From Alentia gelatinosa (lineage: Eukaryota; Annelida; Polychaeta; Phyllodocida; Polynoidae), in NCBI GenBank assembly GCA_950022655.1, contig OX465583.1, positions 12,609,298-12,673,297 on the forward strand: a DNA stretch of 64,000 bases, read 5' to 3'. Positions 12,737 to 25,000 of this stretch are shown in pieces. Position numbers and translations under genes: made by a program. Position 1 is the first letter of the stretch. Every line of letters begins with the position of its first letter. Below the pieces are notes generated by a model. That model ran no database searches. It was not told where the DNA came from and was given only the letters and a program-made list of their open reading frames with translations.

Positions 12737-12885
12737 CAATACAAGGTTTATGCATTACATACGCATTACAGTAGGGAATTAAGGGATCAAGGGAAAGCTC
12801 AGGTTTTAATATGGGTCAGTGGGAAGGTTCAGTTGGAGATCATGGGCTGTGGCTGAATTGGGTTATTTAGCAGTTGGCCGACTGC
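12737..12885. repeat. Dispersed repeat in the DIS3L 3' UTR
   Basis: Near-identical to 32776-32926 (ACATGGGTCAGTGGGCAGG in one, ATATGGGTCAGTGGGAAGG in the other; both contain GATCATGGGCTGTGGCTGAA). It begins directly after the DIS3L stop codon. Confidence 0.8.
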
Positions 12886-12886
12886 C

Positions 12887-13057
12887 TCAGACATCAAGAA
12901 GTGCTTTTTCCCTGAACTTCTGAAAGAGGTGGTAGAGGGAGTGGTCTTCGGGAGTCTGGCCGAACTCCATTTTCAGCTGCGGGAATCGTTCTCCAAGCGC
13001 GAGTAGATCGGCCTCCTGCTGTCCAACTCGGCGCTCCGACTCAGCCGCCGTCACCGT
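12887..13057 (-). CDS. DIS3L: DIS3L coding exon 22 (C-terminus and stop)
   Basis: Residues 990-1045: [38 protein letters not shown], then TGA at 12887-12889. Human DIS3L ends with a comparable SLYTLLEEIRDLALLDV. Acceptor TTTGCAG. No AATAAA was seen in the first 700 bp downstream; ATTAAA lies at 12488-12493. The 3' UTR enters a dispersed repeat at once. Confidence 0.92.
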   Translation of the reverse strand, partial: TVTAAESERRVGQQEADLLALGERFPQLKMEFGQTPEDHSLYHLFQKFREKALLDV

Positions 13058-16000
13058 CTGCAAACCACGGAGGACACAAATTATTATCTTTTTTTCAAAA
13101 TTTATTTAGCTGTAGTGTTAGATCTTATCATTACAACATGTCTTCTATGACGATTAGTCATTTAGTTTCCAGGTAATTTGGACTAATATTATGAAGAGAC
13201 GTCATGAGTTTGAGTCTGAGTTTATTTATGCCACGCATTTTGTTGGCTCCATAATTTCACGAGTCGAAGACGAGTGACATTCCGGAGCCAACAAAATGCG
13301 TGGCATAAATAAGCTCAAACTCAAACGAGTGGCGTCTAGATTTTATCCTACACCGTTTCCATATTTTTTCAGTATCAGAAAGTAGTGGCATAAACAACAC
13401 TTTATGTCACAACCGTGATATAAACAAATCCCATGTTAAGCCTATGGCGTTTTTTATTAGGGGTAGGATAAATGTATCATCACGGACATCCAACGAAAAC
13501 CAGCGCAGCTAACACCGAAGCTGAGAAGATGTCCATTGTCATTAATCGGTTGACGACTTATCAATCGTGTATGGCAAAACAGATGATGTAACCAATTATT
13601 TGCCAATAAAAGAACTGGAACAAAAAAAATAAATTAGTAGAAACCGAACGAGAGTTAGACTTGACAATGTTTATGCCACGATGGGCAGGTCATGTATTAC
13701 TACACGAGGCGTAGCCGAGTGTAGTGAGGAACAGACCTGACCAGAGTGGCATAGACACTGACAAGTCTAACTCGAGTTCCGTCTCGTATTTATCCTACCC
13801 CGTCTCTGCTTTTGTATTACTAAAAGATAAATATTGACTCAACGGCCAACAGAACTTTTTTCATAGTAGCTGACATCCTGCTCTCTGATTGGTCAATAAT
13901 GTTATTACTCTAGTGGCATAAAAAACACTTTATGTCACGGCCTGCCACATAAATTTGCCTATGTTAAGTCTATGGCGGTTTTTTATTAGGGGTAGGATAA
14001 AGAAACCGGCTCTGCCACTAGGGCAGTTCTTCCACTGGGCAAGCTCGTTTCATAGGTTTAACCAGGAGGCCTGGTCTAGACTCAAAGTGGGAAAATAATT
14101 GGGCAAAATGGGAATGAGCAAACTGGAATACAATATAGAATGCAGCTACTAAGATTTAGAAAATGAGGCGAAAGCACATCTGTATCCCACTGATGCTACA
14201 TTGAAAGTGACAAATACTCGTCAAATCCAAACCGTTGCTATGCCATCTCCAGGTAAACGGTGTCATAAAGAACACCGCAGCATAACAACCACCCTTCACA
14301 ACAATGACATCACATTATCCTACCCAATAAAAATGGTCCATAGGCATAACATAGGCAAATTTTATGCGGCATGCCATGACATAAAGTGCGATTTATGCCT
14401 ATAGGGGCATAAAGAAATTGACCAATCAGCGACCAGATTGTCAGCTGCTCAAAAAAAAAGTTCCGGTTGGCCTCAAAAGTTCCGGTTGGACTTCAGTTGG
14501 TCATTCAATCGATATTTGTCTTTTAGTAATCCAAAAGCATAGAGACGGGGCAGGATAAATACGAAACCAAACTCGAGTTAGACTTGTCAGTGTCTATGCC
14601 ACTCTGGTCAGGTCTGTTCCTCACTACGCTCAGCTAACGCTTCGCGTAGTAATACACGACCTTCCCGTCGTGGCATAAACACTGACAAGGCTAACTCTCA
14701 TTCAGTTTCTACTAATTGTTATGGGCACTCTCCGATGCTGAAAATAGACCAGGGACCTGTTTCAGTAGTTTTGTAACATGTCTAGATGGCGTCTGTGACA
14801 CCATACGGACAGATCACAAGATTGCAGTCGATGACACACTGAGTTTCACTCACTTTTCGTAGGAATTAAGCAATGACACTTTAACATGAGTAGGGGATAC
14901 ATATAATCTATAATCGTTCCAAATATGAAGAAGATTGGCTACTTCGATCTTCTGGTATTTGCTAGTCTTTTCCCGCTGTTGCTTGCACTGTTGGTGCCAC
15001 TGTTCATGTCTGTCTAAGCCTAATGTCAGAGACTACTGAAACAGGTCCCAGATGCGTGATACCAAGTGTCAGGTTTCAAACAGTGTCAAAGTTGAACACT
15101 GAAGGGTGGGGGTCAAGGTTTCATCCAAACCAGACTCTTCAGGCATCTTAAAGTTTGGCTGCATTAAGGCATATGACATTAGTCACATTAAGGAAAGTAC
15201 TGAGAGAGTAGATTCCCGAACGTTATTAAAGTTTAATAAATTCAAAAAGGAGAAAAAGCAACACATCCAGGTAGGAAAGAAACAATGTTAGCCTGGATGA
15301 GAAAAGGGTCAGGGATAGCTGGAAAAATAGTTTTCTCCAAACCACAAGACGAGTGTCACTTAAAGAAAAGAAAAAGAAAATACAGTTACTGCTATCCGCA
15401 CCACCATACACCACGCCTTCTTGGACATACCTGAATTATGTGTGCTTTGGCTCCCTTTGTTCCTTCCGTGTTGTTATCATTGTTGTAAGGTTTGTTGGCC
15501 ACTAACTCTAATTTAAAAGCTGCGTTGTGAGCGTGGCTCTCCTGGATGTTTATTCGCACCTAGAATTGAAAATAAATATTACTATCATCAATGTTTACTC
15601 TCTTCCTCTTGGATCACTTTTCAGTTTGGTGAGCAGAAATAATATAATGTGCGAATGGGCATGGGTATCTGTGGCAAAAAAATAAAATTTCAACTTGGTA
15701 AAATAATCACCTACAATTTTTTTCAATTCTTTTTCATTTTTACAAATATCAAATTTCTTGTCCGAATGATGACAATGAAATAAAAATAATCACCTACAAT
15801 TATTTCAAATTCTTTTTCATTTTTACAAATATCAGATTGCTTGATAGAGTGGTGAAATGAAATCAGATGAAGCATGTCATAACTACCACTAGATGGTAAT
15901 TAATCATTGAGTTACTAGTTTAATTGCAGGGATGCAAGTCGGGCATGTGGGAAAAGTCGGAAATTTAAACCCTTGTGGTAACAGTTCTATTTCAGTGAGC

Positions 16001-19000
16001 TGGGGAATCCCCTTTTTGCTCAGCAGCAAAACAGTAGGCTAGCCTCAGTCCCTAAGTATAGAAGATATTGTCGGGTCAATGGAGAATTATAACAAGTCAA
16101 AAATTAACCAAAATAACACTAAAATTTCAAATTGTGAGATTGTTGAATTTTTTTACATGTAACACATAAAATCTGCAAATAGATACATATAAATCACCAA
16201 ATAAATAAAAAAATATATATATAAGACTTAAACAACTCTATTCAAGCCCAAAAGGCCGGCGTTGGACGGAACCAGGTCGGCAGTGAGCACGGCAGTGGGA
16301 GCGTTTTACAGCCGCCGACTGAGGCCCTGTGGCCGGCACCCGTTCCCGTGTATACCCGCCGTCATTGCCGTACCATAGCGCGGCCGACTGAGGCCCGGAG
16401 GCCGGCACTGCTTCCCGGGTAGACCCGTCTTTGTTGCCGGCCCGTGGTGCGGTGGTCAAGGCGTCAAAAACGCCCTTAAACTCTAACTGCTTCCAGTAGG
16501 TATGAAAGTTCGGAATTCCGTCAATTGACGGAGAACTTGCATCCCTGTAATTGGTAGCGAATCTACACCGAGCGGAAATAACCGGGTCGGGTTGGTAGCT
16601 CTCATGTTTTGTTAGAAAAGCATGGAGGGAGACAGGTTGAAACATTTATCTATTACCCTGACCGACAAGTGACCCTCAACTGAAAAAATCGATCGATTGG
16701 CAAGATGTTTTATCTCGATTTTTTACAGATAGATCTGCTGAAAGGATCTTCAAGTTACTCGGTGAAGATATAGACATTAAACAATGATTTTGTGGGCAGG
16801 TGGCCGTAAACCTCGAGAGGCTGACGCGTAGTAATACACGAGCGCATGTTGCATTTATTATCCACCTTTTCGAAAATATTAAACACAGTAATTACCGTAT
16901 TACAGGGTATAACAATAGGATTATGTCTTTGCTCTACAGCACAAAGGGACTATTTTCCTATATACCATGTGTTTATACCACAGGCAGGCCTCCCAGTGCC
17001 CCAATTCCCCAATATAGGGGTTTTTTTTAGGTTTTGAAAATCAAAATAAAGGTTTTTACAGGTTTTTCAAGGCCCGAAACATGATCAGAGTCAAAATATA
17101 GTGAATTGCTTATTTTCAGTTCTTCATTTCTAAAAAATGTACCTTGTACTAAATTGCAGGACGTCAGGTTATACCCAGTATGCATGTATAAGCGTGTTGA
17201 GTTTCCAACAGGCAAGCCAGCCTGGCGAGAAGTCACACCAACTATTGATTCTTTAACACTTTTATGATCTCTTAAATATACCAATAAAGTAGATTTCTTG
17301 TCATTTAACAATCTAACTTTGTGTCAAGATAACTTCTAAGATTTCCTGTATATATCAATCTGCATAGCAGTGAAAATATAGATTTTTATAGGTTATAAGG
17401 TTCCTTTGAAAAAAATAAAGGCTCAAGAATCAAAATATAGGTTTTTATAGGTTTTGTAGGTTTTAAAGGTTTCACTGGGAGGCCTGCACAGGTTTGAATC
17501 CTTATACCACAGTTATGGTATCTGATAGGTTTTATATAATGGGTCATGGTTTACTGAGTGCCCATACATTTTCAGTGGGGTCTCTGTATATGATTGATGA
17601 TATCTTACTATAGATTGTTCCACCATATAGGAATATTAGGAAACGTCCTTACTGTAGGCGAAACTTTTATCGTTCGTGGTCATTTTTGGTTTTTCGTACG
17701 GCCTGACGCTGTCATTTTTGGTTTTTCGTACGGCCTGACGCCATAGGCCAAAAATAACCACGAACAATCAAAGTTTCGCCCACAGTCAGGATGTTTGCTT
17801 ATTATTATATACCTTAAGATAATTAAAAGCTCCATTTTAATGACTTATAAAGTCACAGTCACAGCGGGCACGAACATTATTATTACTGCACCCCTAGCAG
17901 CGGGCAGTATTTAATAGACATTCGGACAAAGGTATATAATAATACTAGGAGTGTTCTGGGACGAAATCGTGACGGGAGTGGTGTATTGATACAAACGGGC
18001 TAAGGTCAGAGATTCAGCGTAGATTAGGTCAGAGATTCGGTGTATAGGTGAGAGTGAGGGTGAATCTGCTTACCGTGACGTGGTCAAAGAGGTGGTAGGT
18101 CTGCGACCCGAGGACACTGTTCACGGTGACAGAGTGGTCGCTGGTGACGAGGGACCCCGCCGTCCACTCGGGCAGCGACTCAGTCGTCAGGTACAACACC
18201 TGGTGGTCCTTACTACGCAGGTACACGGCCGCCTTCATCCCGTACCTGTAACGACATACAGTGTAATACAGTGTCAGCCGTCAGGTACAACACCTGGTGG
18301 TCCTTACTACGCAGGTACACGGCCGCCTTCATCCCGTACCTGTAACGACATACAGTGTAATACAGTGTCAGCCGTCAGGTACAACACCTGGTGGTCCTTA
18401 CTACGCAGGTACACGGCTGCCTTCATCCCGTACCTGTAACGACATACAGTGTAATACAGTGTCGGCCGTCAGGTACAACACCTGGTGGTCCTTACTACGC
18501 AGGTACACGGCGGCCTTCATCCCGTACCTGTAACGACATACAGTGTAATACAGTGTCGCCGTCAGGTTCTTAGGAGAAACCAAACGAGGGTTAGTCGTGT
18601 TAGTGTTTATTGCACGACGGCAATGTCGCGTTTACTGCGCGAGGCGAAGCCAAGTGCAGTGATACGCGACATTGCCCGAGTGCGATAAACAACACGACTA
18701 ACTCGAGTTTGGTTTAGAATTTATCCTACCCCGTAACAATAAATAAGAAATAATATAAAACTCACCGATAATCAGTGATAATCATTGGTCGCTTTTCAAA
18801 TGACATCATTTGACAACTATATCCCACTAGAGCGATAAATTTCATTTTCATTTTCCTGGACCGTAGACCAAATACAGTCCGCTAATGTTAAGCCTATGGA
18901 GTTTTTTATTAGGGGTAGGATAAAACACCTGGTGGTCCTTACTACGCAGGTACACGGCCGCCTTCATCCCGTACCTGTAACAACATACAGTGTAATACAG

Positions 19001-22000
19001 CGAGAATTGCATACGTGATGTGTTAAATATTTAAAAATAAGTGTTGGGAAGATGAGCACAAACCACACAACGACCCAATTGTTGTACAGGCAATTTTTAA
19101 TAAAGTGTCCTTTCAAATAAAAAAGGTTTAGTATCTACGATGCAGCGTGTTATTTATTAACCACCTAATACAAAGTGTCCATAGAAAACACATGGGCAGC
19201 ATGTATCTACATACCTGTAACATACAGATATATCTATCTCATACATAGTGTCCATAGAAAACACATGGGCAGCGTGTATCTACATAATCGTAACATACAG
19301 ATATATCTATCTCATACAGTGTCCAGAAAAAACACATGGGCAGTGTGTAACTACATGGCCCGTGTATAGACCCTCCAGAGGTTACTAAACTCCCTATTAT
19401 CGCCCCGGGTAAGTAAAAGTTCCGCCCCCAGACAGACTGGCCACACTATGACCGCATAAACCACAGTTTCCTTATTTATAATTGGAGAAATTAAATATAA
19501 TTTCGGATTTACAAGTAGAAATAGCTGAAATTTCCATATCTGGCATCAGAATTTCAATTTGAAGATTTCTGAAAACGGTTAAACCGCATTAATTCTGGGT
19601 TACAGGTCAAGGGTCTATCACCATACAATGTCGGCAACCAGCGAACACCGGAACTTGTAAACAGACTGAATTCTGGGATACCTCAATAGGGTCTATATAG
19701 ATATGTTGTATGCTCTGGGCTGCAAAAGCTGGCGCATACGGGGAAATAGTGCGTATGAAAAACGTGCATACCTAAATGAACTAATATCGGTAGGAAAAGG
19801 TGGATAATTACTACAATATAGACTGGTTTCAGATAAAAGCAGTTATATGCTCCTCAGAATTGCCGCTGCACAATATCATCGCATACGCTCGGATATTACT
19901 ACACGTCAACATCTCGGATAGATAGAGGAGCAGTAGTTGGAAATAACCGCTGCTAACAAATAGAGTGAACGTGGAGCTTAGGAGCTATCAATGAAGTAAG
20001 TATGCTGAATTGCTGAAATTTTGGACACCCAAACTCCTTCCCAATCCTGTATACTATAGGACAAAAGAGCATATGGAAAATTTCCAAATTTTTTTCTACC
20101 GATATTTTCTACATGTAATATGCAGAGCATTTTTCCCTGAAACCTTTATAGTTATAGTTGACTGGTTCAATTCTACAACTATCACTGGCATACTACAGAC
20201 CTGGTCGATATCTTATGTGACTTTAGGCAACCCCATTTATTCTTAATTCATGACTCTCCCTTGTTACTACAAGGGATTACTAACGTGTACACATGTCGAA
20301 ACTATGACGTCATCTAGCACATATGACGTCAGCAGGCCATTACGGACAGGCTCGTGACGTAACACATTGACATGACGGTGAGAGTTCTTCAGGTCATGTA
20401 GAGATGATATATACACAATATTGGCTCTGATTCTGTGTGTGTTTGCGTATCTATTACATCTATTATATTATGTAAATATGTTATGCATATAAATTACAAA
20501 ACTGTTTATCAAATCTGGAACTGATGTGACATAGATCTGGCTATGCATTAAAACCAGCATGTTAACATGTTGAGCATTCGACCAGTATAAATAAAAGAAG
20601 ACAGTCAGAGTGGTGAATCACAAAAAACCAGACACAGTCAGTTTTATAAATGGTGTTGTTATTGAAACCAAGGTGTACAATGGTTGTTACATACGGGGTA
20701 AATAAAAGATTTTTTTTTAATTTTTTTCTTGAAGTGGCTATGACGAAATATACAATAATCGATGGTTTTGTGAACAGGCGGCCGTAAACCACGAGGGGTT
20801 GACACATAGTAATACAGGAGTGCTAGCAAGTGTGTTACGACGTCAACCTCAAGTGGTTTGCAGAGCCGCCTGTCTACATAACCATCGTTTGTTGCATTTA
20901 TTATCCATCTTTTCGAATAAATTAATTGCCATATAAAAGGGTATAACAATAGGAACTATTTCTTTGCTCTACAGCACAAAGGGGCTATTTTCCCCATATA
21001 CCACATTTTTGAGGCTGTATACCACAGATTTGAATCCGTATATCAAAGTTTTTGTATCGGGCAGGTTTTATATAATGGGTCGCGGTTTACCGAGTCCCCA
21101 TACATTTTCGACGGGGTCTTTGTATACGATGGATAATAAAAGAGGTGTGCTCACCTGGGCAGAAACACGAGGAGACCGTTGGGTCTGATCTGGAAGATGA
21201 CGGCGTCAGTGATCCGAGCTGGATCTCCCTCCTTCTGGTTGACGAAGAAGAGCATCTGGAAGAGCTGCAGTGACTCCTTCTGCGAATACTGCGCTGCCTG
21301 TGAGAGAAAATATTGAATTTTTAACTTATATTCTAGATGATTATTCAATGTTTTACCCTTGAACACGAGCATCAATGTTCATATCCTTTTTTTCCTCTTT
21401 TATTACTAGTAAGTTTTGGGCATTTGTTAGTCACCAATTCGATTTGTACAATCTGTATTCTATTCCATGGAATACTATATGAATGAATATATTCCATAAA
21501 CTGTTCAATAATATTCAGTTATATTATAAATGAATCTCTAGTTCAAACATTGCTCTTTTCATCTTTGATAGTATAATACGCCATACTGTATGACACATAA
21601 ACTGTTGAGCAGGTTAGAAATGCCTCCCACCTACTATGACGCGCTATGACAGACCTCCTGACATGCTATGATGTCAGCAACATGCGGTGACATCATCATA
21701 CAGGGATGAAAGCCGGGACTGATGAAAAAGTCGGAAACAAAAACACAAAAAAACTGGGGCATATTCGGAGGGGGGGCGGCGCCCCCCTCCCCCCGTGCCG
21801 TCAAACAAAATTACGGCACTTGATGGAACTCTGATGGCAGTGTCAACGGCCCTTGGCGCGTTTAACTGCCGCCAAAGTACTGACTGTGTCGGTTTCCCGG
21901 CGTGTGTGTCAATGCTAACGGCCTATGGAGGTTTATACTTTGTTAATGATCATATTTCAAGATGCAGAAATTTCTGATTTCCATCAATTGTCGGCGAACT

Positions 22001-25000
22001 TGCATCCCTGATCATAGCATGTCGACAATAGGCCACCTATAGGGCTATGATGCGCTATGAAATTCAAACATGCTTGAATCTTGTAGACACTCTACAATTC
22101 GTTTTTTCATTGTACTTGATTGGTGTGCATCGTAGAGCTCAACAACAAAACCTGACTAATTGACACCAAGCTCCACAATAGGCCATTTTCCGTAGGCCGG
22201 TGTCGCATCTTATCTGCCTAGTTACGCCATGGCTGAAGCCAAACATTCACCTGGCAACATATTCTTTAGCATTGGATCACTCAGTGTATGAGCATAATAG
22301 GTTCATAATGCCCATCTACATTATTTCCAGAGAAATAATAATGATTGCATCATATTCTAAGGTATTCCAACTCAAATCCCATGTGTCATACATGCATATT
22401 GCCTCAATAATACTTTAGATATAGCATAGATAACATAGGATCACCGAAATTGAATACACACTAATACATTGGCAGGCCTAGCTATCATATGCTTTTCTCT
22501 CTCCAAGTTAAAATCAAAACAATTATCAATTATAAAGTTTTGACAGTCCAGAGTTGTCGATACAATGCCTTTAATTGTTCTAGCAGTCCAATCTGTCAAA
22601 ATCCAACACTACTGCAATCACACCCACCGTTCACACTTTAGGTATGATTGCTCTGTGTCTCTATATGAATACCGCCAGACTCTCGATGTTTGTCCGAGCG
22701 GCCGCGTAAAGAGACAGTGGGCCGTTAGGCGGTGCTGAACGGCAACACCTGTATTCTGCCACAATTTTGATTTGTGTATTGCTGAGCTCGTCGATGAGTG
22801 AATCATAGCAAAATCGTAGTAGGTGGACACCCCTCTTAAGAAATTGAATGTGCTTACCCTGTGTTTGTTGTTGATATGTTGACTTATTTCATCCAGCTCT
22901 CGGTTTCCTGGCAAACGGCTTGCGTCTTCCTGGCCAAGTGCACTTAGAAGAAGCCGGTGGACCTAAAGGAATTAGGAGTTATTGTATTATTAATACTGGT
23001 ACACAATAAAACAAGGTGAATTACATTCACTGAATGTTTACAAATAATGCTTTATGACTACATTATTTAATTCAAAAACTTTTGCAAGGTATGATATGAT
23101 TCGTTATGAATGAAGATTAACGTTTATTGGTTGATAGAAGATCTAATCAAGAGAGATTTTTCCTCGGGTTTTTGGTATTTGTATACATCAGTTTAAAGAG
23201 AACTACCGTAAGAACCCGCTTAACAGACACCCCGCGTAAGTGGACACCCCGCGTAAGTGGACACCCCAAGTTAACAGATGCCTTTGCTCGGAACGGATCC
23301 CTCTACTAGATATATATCTTAACCCTGCGTAAGCAGGCACCCTGCGTAAGCAGACACTTTGGCCCGGAAAGGAGGGCCGCTTACGCGGGGTTCTACTGTG
23401 CTAGTAGTAGAAGTAGTAGCACTGGTGGGGAACCCACAAAGCACGGGACTTACGATGATATCAGCATATCGACGGATGGGTGAGGTGAAATGAGTATAAT
23501 AGTCCAGGGCCAGACCGTAGTGAAAGAATTCACTACGAGCCAAGGTTCCCGTCGAGAAATACTCAGCGTTTGACATCGCTTGTGTGGCCAGTGATCGCAG
23601 CAACTGCCAAAGGTGTCATCAAAGAACATAGATTATGTAAAAAAGATAAAATAAATATCTACACATGTGCATATCCTCCAATTCACGGTGACGTCAATTA
23701 TTAGTCAAAACTGGTTTCTTGGGATTCATTCCGATTCTAAATGAGTAAATTTTAAGTTTTATCCAGTTTGTCCAATCTTTTACTATGTGAAAAACAACTA
23801 TTTAGAATTTCTATATATTCGATTATAAATTTATCATAATATCGATCTCTAAATCAAAAACTAACAAGGTGAGCCCTGATTTTTAAGTTAGATATGTGTT
23901 CTACAATACTTTGAACTCATCTTATTCAATTATCAGGAGAATGAAACGGGTTTTAATTTTCAGGCCAAATTGTCCGATATGCCTAAAGAAATAACATCAT
24001 GATAAATACAATGTTAGATGATATAGATGATTTAGGTTACAGTGTTGATTTTCACACATTTTCACCTTAAATTGTCCTTATTCTGTTTTTTGAGTTTTTT
24101 CTATTTCTTTTTTACCTTGTTGACGTATGGGTCGTTGGTGTCTACACATCTGTCCAGGGAGTCGGCCAGCTCCTTGTTGGTTGACGTCTGAACGTCGAAG
24201 CCCTTGGACTTGGCGCACTGGACAAGCGTAACAAAGTGTTCCTGGCGAGGCAGCGGGTGATGGCGGAGCTGGAAAACGCAAAGTCCTTCAGTTTTACAGT
24301 TATTTCCTCATATAAAAATCTAAGTTGCTGGTTTTGGGGTTTTTTAAACATCGTTTATTTACCCTGGATATGATAAGGCAATGTATGTCAGTTTACAATC
24401 TGTAACCATCTTCGTCGTATTTACATGACAAGTAAAGTATATGACTGACTTGATGATTATAGAAACTACATGAGTATTGAATAGCACTGATCGTAAAATC
24501 AATTACAAGTTACATAGTCATTCATAGATAGTCCATTCTGATGAAATTATGTCATTATAGCAGTATGAGTTACCTTTTTTCTTTTTTTTTAATTTTAAAG
24601 TTTTATTGTCACAATTCATTCGCCAACATTCTATTATGTCCAGTTCTTCTCTGTTATACATATCTTAGAGATGCTTAAAATCATCCTGGAAATATGAGAA
24701 ATTCACTACTAGCCAAGGACAAAAAACTAAGATTTCTTATCTTAGACGAGGTGGCTTTTTGCATTCGGCATGGAGTTAAAAACTCTGATGATCTCTTTCG
24801 GTAAAACCGAAATGTAGGATTTCTTACCACATTCCTCAATACATCATTTGTAACTAGACTTACCAATGCTTGGTTAGGAAACGCTTGGCAAATCTTCTTG
24901 GCGACCCAGTGGTTGGCAAATATCATACATTCCGCTATCGTCTCATGAATTTCCATTGGCTGAGATACAAAACAGAAATACAGAGATACAAAACAATACA

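Larger units (their letters stand above)
1..12886. other. Intergenic region downstream of DIS3L
   Basis: No convincing gene. Recognised repeats are listed separately. I see nothing identifiable in 475-2400 (it includes a T-rich stretch around 1100-1300), 4050-4920, 6820-7670, 8060-8550, 8870-9480 (including an 83-codon frame at 8893-9144 with no recognisable similarity), 9800-10810 and 11560-12150. A dispersed sequence around 10780-10814 plus 11558-11620 recurs at 26738-26811. Confidence 0.6.

Noticed and set aside
14750..15050. Membership of the CAGG/6-bp family
   Set aside because: The left end is preceded by CA (CAGGGACC) but the right end reads GGTCCCAG, not CCTG, and the flanks do not match.
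16238..16645. A 135-codon minus-strand frame as a gene
   Set aside because: It runs across the right end and target duplication of the 15927-16547 element and owes its length to the GC-rich duplicated interior.
18080..18688. Repeated open frames on the plus strand ([19 protein letters not shown])
   Set aside because: Antisense shadows of the tandem copies of the DIS3L exon 20 start.
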